Source: an uncultured Corynebacterium sp.
Lineage (GTDB): Bacteria > Actinomycetota > Actinomycetes > Mycobacteriales > Mycobacteriaceae
Direction of reading: 5' to 3'
Assembly (NCBI RefSeq): GCF_946221935.1
Contig: NZ_CAMIGN010000009.1
Span: forward strand, 1-64,000
Length of the DNA: 64,000 nt
Position 1 is the first letter of the stretch. Each line of letters opens with the position of its first letter. A model generated the notes under the pieces. That model worked only from the letters and a program-made list of their open reading frames with translations. It was not told the DNA's origin and searched no databases. Position numbers and translations under genes: made by a program. Below are positions 52,479 to 59,836 of the stretch, piece after piece.

Positions 52479-53822
52479 CTAGCCCTTGAGCTGCGCTCGG
52501 TTCGAATAATGGGACATGTAGTCGGCGTGTACCACCGGCCTGCGGGCAAACTCCGGCAGGTCGGAGGTTGACTGGCCGATCAAGTCGTGCAGCATGGCGG
52601 AATCGTAGGCAACTTCGCCACGGCCAACGATCTTGCCGTCCGGGCCGACCAGATCCACCACATCCCGCTGCGAGAAGTCACCATCGACCTTGGTAATTCC
52701 CACGGAAAGCAGGGACTTGTGGCGCTCTGTTACGGCACGTACCGCGCCGGCGTCCAGGTGCAGCTGACCATGGGAATCCGCTGCGTAGAGCACCCAGAAC
52801 TTCCAGGCACTCAGGCGATCCTGATCCGGCCAGAAGCAAGTTCCAACCTCTGCAGTATCCAGTGCGGCACCGATGTTTTCCGTCGAGGTCAGCAACACAG
52901 GTACGCCTGCGCGGGAAGCAAGGCGAGCTGCAGATACCTTCGCGGCCATACCGCCGGTTCCCAGTCGCCCACCATCGCCAGCCGCTACGCCTTTAAGATC
53001 CTTGGAAGTCCTCACTTCAGCGATAAACTGCGCGCCTGGCTCGGCTGGGTTGCGATCATAAAGGCCATCCACATCGGATAGCAGAACGCAGGCATCCGCG
53101 AAGGCCAAGTGGCTCACGAGCGCAGCCAGGCGGTCGTTATCGCCGAAGCGCATTTCGGACGTCGCAACCGTATCGTTCTCGTTGACAATCGGCACAGCCT
53201 TGAGCTGGCGCAAGCGGTCAATGGTGCGCTGGGCATTACGGGCACGGTCGCGCTCTGCGGCGTCGGAAGCAGTAAGAAGAACCTGGCCGATAGTTCGGCC
53301 GTAACGGGCGAAGCTTCGCGCCCATTCCTGAGCCAGCAGCACTTGGCCGACGGATGCGGCTGCCTGTTTTGTAGCCAAGTCGGTGGGGCGTTGTGAGAGT
53401 TCCAGCGGCCCCATTCCGCAGGCCACCGCGCCAGAGGATACGACGATGACGTCCGTATCGCGCGCCATTCGCGCTTCCAGTGCATCGGCGATCATGTCGA
53501 TCTGATTCGGGTCAACCCGACCCTCATCATCGGTCAGCGAGGAGGAGCCAATCTTTACCACGAGGCGGCGGGCATGAGCGATGTCGCTACGGACATCGGA
53601 ATTGTGACCCATCGCCGGGTCATCTTCATCGGCCTCTGGCTCGGGAAACTCGATCGACGTCGCGGGAACCACCGGCCCCGGTTCGTGCACCGGCCTCTGG
53701 CCGTAGGTGGGCACAGGCGCCACGGGTTCGGGGGTCACCTCCCCCGGTCCGGCGTAGCTAAACGCGGACTGGGCTGAACTGAACTCTTTTTCGGCTTCAA
53801 AGTCGGAATCGGAGGATGACAT
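52479..53822 (-). CDS. proB: Glutamate 5-kinase with an acidic N-terminal extension
   Basis: Phosphorylates glutamate in the first, proline-feedback-inhibited step of proline synthesis. Kinase domain: RRLVVKIGSSSLTDDEGRVD, VIVVSSGAVACGMGPL and FGDNDRLAALVSHL, followed by a C-terminal PUA domain (RPVVHADYMSHYSN is the end). Taken from ATG at 53822 (MSSSDSDFEAEKE), it is about 447 residues, with roughly 70 more than the usual enzyme: an acidic, proline-rich segment. A second in-frame ATG at 53612 (MGHNSDVRSD) begins just before the kinase fold and may be the true start. obg lies 54 bp upstream. Confidence 0.92.
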   Translation of the reverse strand: MSSSDSDFEAEKEFSSAQSAFSYAGPGEVTPEPVAPVPTYGQRPVHEPGPVVPATSIEFPEPEADEDDPAMGHNSDVRSDIAHARRLVVKIGSSSLTDDEGRVDPNQIDMIADALEARMARDTDVIVVSSGAVACGMGPLELSQRPTDLATKQAAASVGQVLLAQEWARSFARYGRTIGQVLLTASDAAERDRARNAQRTIDRLRQLKAVPIVNENDTVATSEMRFGDNDRLAALVSHLAFADACVLLSDVDGLYDRNPAEPGAQFIAEVRTSKDLKGVAAGDGGRLGTGGMAAKVSAARLASRAGVPVLLTSTENIGAALDTAEVGTCFWPDQDRLSAWKFWVLYAADSHGQLHLDAGAVRAVTERHKSLLSVGITKVDGDFSQRDVVDLVGPDGKIVGRGEVAYDSAMLHDLIGQSTSDLPEFARRPVVHADYMSHYSNRAQLKG

Positions 53823-53876
53823 ACAACCCAGTATGCCAGCCCCCGCTCGCACCTTGTGCGGATTAGCGCAAGGCGA

Positions 53877-55388
53877 CTACCCCTGCCAACGCTCGCGCTC
53901 TGCGACTTCCCCATCACCAAAATCATTCTCATCGATGAGGCCACGACGGGCTTGGGAAGCACGCTTGCGCTCTTCCGGAGTAGCGCGGGTGGTCTGCTCA
54001 AGGCGTGCATCGGTGCCGCGCCCGCTGCGCATAACGTCCACACCAGCGACGGTCTGCGGATCCCATTCGAACGTGATCTCGCCGATCGTGACCTCGCTGC
54101 CGACATCGGCGCCAGCCTTGTAGAGTTCCTGCTCCACTCCTGCCTTCGCCAAACGGTCAGCCAGGTAGCCCACGGCTTCGTCGTTTTCGAAGTCGGTTTG
54201 GCGGATCCACCGCTCAATCTTCTCGCCGCGCACAATGTAGGCATCTTCGGCGGATGGATCGACTTCGACCTCGAACTCAGCAAAGCGTCCACCGCTGCGC
54301 TTTCGCAGCCCCTTCGGGGTAATGACCTGTGCCGGCTTCTCCTCCACGGGATGCGCCTTGCGATGGGCCTTCACAATATCCATCAGCGCATACTTCAGTG
54401 CATCAAGTCCTTGATGCGCAACGGTGGAAATGCGGAAGATCGGCCAACCGAACCCTTTAAGCTCTTCTTCCTGTAGGTCGGCCATGTCCGAAGCATCTGG
54501 CACGTCCATCTTGTTGAGGATGATGACGCGGGGACGCTCACGCAGGTCACCCAACCCGGAGTCGCTCGCCAGCTCCTCCTGATAGTTCGCCAGTTCTTTT
54601 TCCAGCGCCTTGATGTCGGCTACAGGATTGCGGTCTGCTTCGAGCGAGGCGGCGTCGACAACATGAGCCAGAACCGCGGTGCGCTCGATGTGGCGCAAGA
54701 AGTCCAGCCCCAGTCCCTTGCCTTCGCTGGCGCCGGGGATGAGGCCCGGTACATCGGCGATGGTGAATACCTCGTGGCCGAGGTTCACCACACCCAGGTT
54801 GGGAACCAGGGTCGTGAATGGGTAGTCCGCGATTTTCGGCTTGGCTGCGGAGAGCACGGAAATCAGTGAACTCTTACCCGCCGAGGGGAAGCCCACCAGT
54901 CCGACGTCGGCCATGGACTTAAGCTCTAGGGTGATGTCTTTGGTCTCGCCGGGCTCGCCGAGTAGCGCGAATCCTGGGGCTTTTCTGCTTTTGGACGCCA
55001 ACGCCGCGTTTCCCAGTCCACCGTGCCCACCCGCGGCGACGATCATCCGCGTTCCCCTGCCAGTCAGGTCCGCAATTGCTTCCCCGTCTGAGTTCAGTAC
55101 GACTGTTCCTTCGGGAACCTGAAGCACAAGATCTTCACCGCGGGCGCCGTGGCGGTGATCACCGGCGCCGTTGTTTCCGCGCGGAGCCTTGATATGCGGG
55201 TGGAAGTGAAAGTCCAGAAGGGTATGGACTTGTGGAGAGACTTCCAAAATGATGTCCCCACCGTGGCCACCGTTGCCTCCATCGGGGCCTCCAAGGGGTA
55301 CGAACTTTTCACGGTGAACGGAGGCACAGCCGTGGCCACCGTCACCGGCCTGCAGGTGCAGCACTACGCGATCAACGAATTGTGGCAT
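53877..55388 (-). CDS. obg: GTPase Obg/CgtA
   Basis: Essential GTPase of 50S assembly and stress signalling. 503 residues: an Obg fold with Gly-rich GGPDGGNGGHGGDIIL, the G domain with VGFPSAGKSSLISVLS (G1), IADVPGLIPGASEGKGLG (G3) and ILNKMDV (G4), then the OCT domain. The start ATG is at 55388; a TATAGA -10 is at 55428-55433. In most actinobacteria obg follows rpmA directly; here an iron ABC operon lies between them. Confidence 0.95.
   Translation of the reverse strand: MPQFVDRVVLHLQAGDGGHGCASVHREKFVPLGGPDGGNGGHGGDIILEVSPQVHTLLDFHFHPHIKAPRGNNGAGDHRHGARGEDLVLQVPEGTVVLNSDGEAIADLTGRGTRMIVAAGGHGGLGNAALASKSRKAPGFALLGEPGETKDITLELKSMADVGLVGFPSAGKSSLISVLSAAKPKIADYPFTTLVPNLGVVNLGHEVFTIADVPGLIPGASEGKGLGLDFLRHIERTAVLAHVVDAASLEADRNPVADIKALEKELANYQEELASDSGLGDLRERPRVIILNKMDVPDASDMADLQEEELKGFGWPIFRISTVAHQGLDALKYALMDIVKAHRKAHPVEEKPAQVITPKGLRKRSGGRFAEFEVEVDPSAEDAYIVRGEKIERWIRQTDFENDEAVGYLADRLAKAGVEQELYKAGADVGSEVTIGEITFEWDPQTVAGVDVMRSGRGTDARLEQTTRATPEERKRASQARRGLIDENDFGDGEVAERERWQG
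54989..54999 (+). repeat. TTTTnGACGCC word (antisense in obg)
   Basis: TTTTGGACGCC on the plus strand, antisense to obg (coding Ala-Ser-Lys-Ser). Confidence 0.9.
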
Positions 55389-55502
55389 GACGTTCCTTTC
55401 ACCCCAATTGAATCTTCGAGCTCCGAGTCTATAGGGGATTTCAACATCAACCTAAAGAACAGCTTCCGCGGCTCTTTATTTTTCCTTGCCACGATCATGA
55501 TT

Positions 55503-55547
55503 TATAGTTAACCTACCCTTGCATTCAGTAAGGGTTGGCTAACTTTA
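55503..55547. promoter_or_regulatory. Two candidate DtxR iron boxes
   Basis: TAAGGGTTGGCTAACTTTA (55529-55547) matches the DtxR consensus TTAGGTTAGGCTAACCTAA at 14 of 19 positions by my count. A second, inverted copy at 55503-55521 matches at 12. The two arms also form a dyad with each other. They sit 40-85 bp before the lipoprotein gene, as expected for iron repression. Confidence 0.6.
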
Positions 55548-55588
55548 TGTTCTTGTTGGCCTACTCACCCCCACGTAAAGGACTCACT

Positions 55589-56770
55589 ATGCGTTTTTCT
55601 CCTCTGCGCAAGCTCTGCGCAGGAGTCATTGGAGCTACCCTCGCACTGGGACTCGCAGCCTGCGGTGCGTCAGGAGTAGTTGATTCTAACTCTGACGCGA
55701 ATGGAGCTGGTGGATCAGTCACGGTCACTGACGTCACCGGCCGCCAGGTCAGCTTCGACCACAAACCAGAAAGAATCCTTCTCGCAGAAGGCCGCGGCCT
55801 GTTCGCCACCTCCATCCTCAATAAGGAGGATCCCATGGAAAAGGTCGTGGCGATCGGCTCCGACCTGCACAAGGCTGCCCCCTCCTATGAGGAGAAACTT
55901 GCTGCAACACATAAAGAATTAAAGGATCTACCGACGGTGGGCAATATCGCACAGGGCGACGTGAGCGTAGAAAGTCTGCTATCCCACAAACCAGATGTCA
56001 CCGTGCTCACCCTGGATCACAAGAAAGCTGCCGAAGAATCCGGCCTGCTGACAAAAATGGACCAGGCCGGCTTGAAGTATGTGTTCACCGACTTCCGCCA
56101 AAAGCCACTGGAGAACACCACGAAGACCATGGATCTCTACGGTCAGCTCTTTGGCAAGGAAGACAAAGCCAAGGAGTTCAACGACTTCTACAGTGCCAAG
56201 GTCAAGGACATCACCGACCGCGCCAGCGCCGCAAAGAACAAACCAAAGACACTGGTGTGGCAGGCGGCAGGGATGAAGGATTGCTGCGCCACGGTGAAGG
56301 AATCCAACCTCGGCGACCTCGTGAACGCCGCCGGTGGCGAAAACCTGGGCGACAGCCTGCTGGAGTCCGAATCCGGTGACCTGACCGCAGAGAAGGTCAT
56401 TTCTGAACAGCCCGAGCAGATCATCGCCACCGGCGGCGCCTGGGCTAAGGACCCGGAGAAGCCGGAGGTCCTCCCCCACGTGGAGCTCGGCTACAAAGCT
56501 AAGCCCAACGTCTCCGAGAAGACGCTCCAAGGTCTTCTGGAAACTCCAGGCTTCACAGCTCTAAAGGCTCCTAAGGAAGGCAAGCTACACGGGGTTTATC
56601 ACCAGTTCTACGATTCTCCGCTGAACGTGTTCGCTCTCGAGCAATTCGCCAAGTGGCTCCAGCCGGAGACCTTCAAGGATCTCGATCCACAGCGCGACTT
56701 CGCTGACTTCCACAAGGAGTGGCTCCCGTTTGAATATTCCGGAACGTTCTTCACGTCAATCAAGAGCTAA
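55589..56770 (+). CDS. Iron-siderophore ABC transporter, substrate-binding lipoprotein
   Basis: Extracellular binding component of an iron(III)-siderophore or heme importer. About 393 residues. The lipobox is in LALGLAACGAS, with Cys near residue 24 after a typical signal peptide. A FecB/FepB-type periplasmic-binding fold follows, with VTVTDVTGRQVSFDHKPERI at its start and VSVESLLSHKPDVTVL. ATG at 55589. First gene of a rightward operon with permease (4 bp later) and ATPase, under the DtxR boxes. The ligand is unknown. Confidence 0.88.
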   Translation: MRFSPLRKLCAGVIGATLALGLAACGASGVVDSNSDANGAGGSVTVTDVTGRQVSFDHKPERILLAEGRGLFATSILNKEDPMEKVVAIGSDLHKAAPSYEEKLAATHKELKDLPTVGNIAQGDVSVESLLSHKPDVTVLTLDHKKAAEESGLLTKMDQAGLKYVFTDFRQKPLENTTKTMDLYGQLFGKEDKAKEFNDFYSAKVKDITDRASAAKNKPKTLVWQAAGMKDCCATVKESNLGDLVNAAGGENLGDSLLESESGDLTAEKVISEQPEQIIATGGAWAKDPEKPEVLPHVELGYKAKPNVSEKTLQGLLETPGFTALKAPKEGKLHGVYHQFYDSPLNVFALEQFAKWLQPETFKDLDPQRDFADFHKEWLPFEYSGTFFTSIKS

Positions 56771-56774
56771 CGCC

Positions 56775-57941
56775 ATGTCTCACCTTGTTACCTCAGAAGA
56801 AGAAACGGCAGCGCAAGCCGCCCAAGCCACCGAATCGTCAGACGTAACCCCGGTTGTAAGCGCAAACGGCGATGCGGAATCCGGCGCTGCTCCCGCAGCC
56901 AGCGAGGTTATCCAGCACTATCGCCGTCAGTCCCGGCGCAAAATTCTAGCGATCGTCGCGTTGACGATCGCAGCGCTGGTGGCTTTTGCCATCGCCACCA
57001 TTGTTGGCCCAATCGACCTCAGCCTCTCCGAGCTGTGGAATGGGCTTTTTAATCCCGATGGCGTAGACGAGACCACCCGCACAGTGCTGTGGAACCTACG
57101 ACTGCCAGCTGCAGTTATGGCAGTGCTCATCGGAGCTTCACTGTCGCTTTCTGGAGCACATATGCAGACCATTCTGGATAACCCTCTTGCCGAGCCGTTC
57201 ACCCTGGGAATCTCCGCGGCGGCGGCTTTTGGTGGTGCGGCATCGATCGTTATGGGCTGGACCGTACTGGCAAACCCGCAATTCAACCTCGCCGCCGTGG
57301 CGTGGGTAACTTCGCTGATCGCGGTCTTCGTCGTAGCTGGCGCCGCCGTCTGGCGCGGAGCCAGCGCCGAATCGATGATCCTCTTAGGCATTGCCCTTGT
57401 TTTCCTGTTCCAGGCACTGCTCTCCTTAATGCAGTACCGCGCGACCACTGAGGCTTTGCAGCAGATCGTTTTTTGGACAATGGGCTCTTTGCAGCGCGCT
57501 ACTTGGACCTCTAACGCGATCATCCTGGGATCCCTGGCAATTGCAATCCCGTTCACAATCTTTAACTCGTGGAAGCTCACCGCATTGCGGTTGGGCGACG
57601 ACCGAGCGGCTGCACTGGGAATCAACGTCCAGCGCCTGCGCGTCTCCACCCTGGTCGTGTCTTCACTGTTGGCAGCCAGCGCGGTGGCTTTTGCTGGCGT
57701 GATCGGCTTCATCGGCCTGGTTGGCCCACACGTAGCACGCATGCTTGTAGGCGAGGATCAGCGTTACTTCGCTCCTGCCTCTATGGCCGCCGGTGCTCTA
57801 CTGCTGGCAGCCGCCCACGCAGTCTCCATTACGATCGTTCCGGGTGTTGCCGTACCGATCGGGATCATCACTTCCCTGGTTGGCGTGCCCTTCTTCCTCG
57901 TGCTGATCTTTGCTCGCCGACGCACTCTCTGGGGGTCTTAA
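56775..57941 (+). CDS. Iron ABC transporter permease (FecCD family)
   Basis: Membrane permease with about ten helices, 388 residues. A polar cytoplasmic N-terminus of about 60 residues is longer than usual. FecCD hallmarks: LRLPAAVMAVLIGASLSLSG, QTILDNPLAEPFTLGISA, and FAGVIGFIGLVGPHVARML, the last being the coupling-helix region. A single permease gene implies a homodimer. Confidence 0.92.
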   Translation: MSHLVTSEEETAAQAAQATESSDVTPVVSANGDAESGAAPAASEVIQHYRRQSRRKILAIVALTIAALVAFAIATIVGPIDLSLSELWNGLFNPDGVDETTRTVLWNLRLPAAVMAVLIGASLSLSGAHMQTILDNPLAEPFTLGISAAAAFGGAASIVMGWTVLANPQFNLAAVAWVTSLIAVFVVAGAAVWRGASAESMILLGIALVFLFQALLSLMQYRATTEALQQIVFWTMGSLQRATWTSNAIILGSLAIAIPFTIFNSWKLTALRLGDDRAAALGINVQRLRVSTLVVSSLLAASAVAFAGVIGFIGLVGPHVARMLVGEDQRYFAPASMAAGALLLAAAHAVSITIVPGVAVPIGIITSLVGVPFFLVLIFARRRTLWGS

Positions 57942-57944
57942 TTC

Positions 57945-58730
57945 ATGCTCACTCTCGACGACATTCATGTCCGTTATGGCAAACGCCCTGTGCTGAAGGG
58001 AGTATCGGCTTCCGGCTTCGAGCCGGGAACGATTACGGGCCTCTTGGGGCCTAACGCCGCTGGCAAGTCCACCCTGGTGAAAACGATCGCAGGGATACAG
58101 AAGGCGTCACAAGGCACCTGTAGCATCACCGTCGACGGCGAAGAACTCACTGGCGGCGCGCGGCGCGAGGCGATCGGCTATGTGCCGCAGGACTTGCTGT
58201 CCAGCGCTACCCTGACGGCTTTCGAGTCGATCCTCGTGGCCACTCGCCGTTCGTCGCGCGCGTTTGCACACAGCGGCGCTGGAAGCAGCTCTGCCGCTCG
58301 TGCCCAGGAGCTCGCAGCCTCGGTGATGGAGCGCCTCGGCATTACACACCTGGCATCACGCCATGTTCATGAGCTCTCTGGCGGTCAGCGGCAGCTGGTT
58401 GCCGTCGGGCAGATGCTGGTGCGCGAGCCTGAGGTGCTTCTTCTTGACGAGCCAACGTCCGCATTGGATCTGCGGCACCAGGTGGAGCTGTTGAAGCTCA
58501 TCCGCCGTGAAGTAAGCCAGAATGATTCCGTGGCTCTGATTGCGATTCACGACCTCAACCTCGCCGCACGCTACTGTGATCGTCTAATCGTGCTCCACCA
58601 GGGACGTCTCATGGCGCAGGGCCGGCCTTCCGAGGTGCTTACCCCAGGTTTGCTAGAGGAAGTATACGGGCTGCGGGCGAAGGTGCTGGATGATGACAGC
58701 ACGCCCGTCATTTGCCCCGTCGAAGAGTAA
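57945..58730 (+). CDS. Iron ABC transporter ATP-binding protein
   Basis: Cytoplasmic ATPase of the importer, 261 residues. Walker A LLGPNAAGKSTLV, signature HELSGGQRQLVAVG, Walker B VLLLDEPTSALD, H-loop IAIHDLNLA. The FepC-like subfamily fits its partner genes. ATG at 57945, 3 bp after the permease. A terminator follows. Confidence 0.93.
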   Translation: MLTLDDIHVRYGKRPVLKGVSASGFEPGTITGLLGPNAAGKSTLVKTIAGIQKASQGTCSITVDGEELTGGARREAIGYVPQDLLSSATLTAFESILVATRRSSRAFAHSGAGSSSAARAQELAASVMERLGITHLASRHVHELSGGQRQLVAVGQMLVREPEVLLLDEPTSALDLRHQVELLKLIRREVSQNDSVALIAIHDLNLAARYCDRLIVLHQGRLMAQGRPSEVLTPGLLEEVYGLRAKVLDDDSTPVICPVEE

Positions 58731-58771
58731 TACCGCCCTGCCTAGCGGCTCCCCATACCTAACCCTCAAAC

Positions 58772-58793
58772 GCCCCGGTTACCGGGGCTTTTT
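58772..58793 (+). terminator. Terminator of the iron ABC operon
   Basis: GCCCCGG and CCGGGGC (58772-58788) with a three-base loop are followed by TTTTT (58789-58793). Confidence 0.85.
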
Positions 58794-58833
58794 CATTACA
58801 CTCTTCATTTCTCAACGGCCTGATTGTAGATAC

Positions 58834-58874
58834 AAAAAGTCCAGTGCACGCATCTTGTGCGTCCACTGGACTTC
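58834..58874 (-). terminator. Terminator of rplU-rpmA
   Basis: Long imperfect hairpin with outer arms AAGTCCAGTG / CACTGGACTT and inner CGCA / TGCG pairs, followed on the minus strand by five T residues (58838-58834). Confidence 0.8.
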
Positions 58875-58913
58875 TTTGGCGTTATAAGGCTTTTGCCTTA
58901 GGCGCGTTAGGCT

Positions 58914-59180
58914 TTAAGCCTCGACTGCCTCGTTCTCGACGATGTTCACCACGCGACGACGACGCTTGGTAGCGAACTGTACGGCGCCGGCCTTCAGAGC
59001 GAACAGAGTGTCGTCGCCACCGCGACCGACGTTCTCACCCGGGTGGAAAGAGGTACCACGCTGACGGATCAGGATCTCGCCGGCCTTGACCTGCTGGCCG
59101 CCGAAGCGCTTTACACCGAGACGCTTGGACTCGGAGTCACGGCCGTTGTTGGAGCTAGATGCACCCTTCTTGTGTGCCAT
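58914..59180 (-). CDS. rpmA: 50S ribosomal protein L27
   Basis: Large-subunit protein reaching the peptidyl transferase centre. 88 residues beginning [20 protein letters not shown], with [21 protein letters not shown], the family core. No N-terminal cleavage extension is present. It is co-transcribed with rplU 45 bp upstream. Confidence 0.97.
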
Positions 59181-59225
59181 TTGTCTCTCCCTCCTTAAGG
59201 AAGATTATTGAAGTGTCTCGGTAGT

Positions 59226-59528
59226 TTACTTGATACCGGTGACCTTCAGAACCGTGAGGGTCTGACGGTGGCCGAAACGGCGCTTGTAACCGGTCTTGTT
59301 GCGGTAGTGCATACCACGGATCTTCGGTCCGCGGACGTGCTCTACGATCTCAGCGTTGACGTTGACAGATGCCAGCTTGTCACCGGTGGTGACGTTTGCG
59401 CCATCGACGACGAGAACCGGGGTGAGAGCCACGGACGAACCCGGCTCACCCTCGATCTTCTCGACCTTGACGAGGTCACCTTCGGCAACCTTGTACTGCT
59501 TTCCGCCGGTCTTGACGATCGCGTACAT
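59226..59528 (-). CDS. rplU: 50S ribosomal protein L21
   Basis: 23S rRNA-binding protein. 100 residues beginning MYAIVKTGGKQYKVAEGD and ending RQTLTVLKVTGIK, both characteristic. AAAGGGG precedes the ATG. A 308-bp leader separates it from the RNase E gene. Confidence 0.97.
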   Translation of the reverse strand: MYAIVKTGGKQYKVAEGDLVKVEKIEGEPGSSVALTPVLVVDGANVTTGDKLASVNVNAEIVEHVRGPKIRGMHYRNKTGYKRRFGHRQTLTVLKVTGIK

Positions 59529-59836
59529 GTAGGGCTACCCCTTTAATTTCTCTTATCGGCTCAGGCAGCCTCCTTCTTAAGCCGAAGGCCATCGTGCACG
59601 CGATGGATCCCTTCACCCTTAAAGGAAGCATCCTGACTGTTACTTTTGCTTAGCTGCGTCCGTTCCCCCGAAAATCGGAGCACACCATGCGAACGCACCA
59701 AGCTGGATAGCGAGTACATTCGCATAGTCCCCGACGACGCGCGCGTTAAAGCTGGTCACCGGCGGAACGAACAGCGACTGGTTAAGACTACCCGGTCAGA
59801 GGGGTAAAAACCAAATCCCTTTGCTTTCGCTCGAAA
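59529..59836 (-). promoter_or_regulatory. Leader region of rplU-rpmA
   Basis: No gene. On the minus strand the last 100 bases can fold into CCATCG / CGATGG (59589-59606, loop of six) and CGGCT / AGCCG (59557-59584). These could be part of an L21-type autoregulatory leader. A weak promoter TTAACG-N17-TATGCG is possible around 59727-59755 but uncertain, and no clear terminator follows the RNase E stop. Confidence 0.35.

Noticed and set aside
59529..59836. Riboswitch or T-box in the rplU leader
   Set aside because: Only two small stems; no conserved T-box or aptamer core seen, so it is listed merely as a leader.
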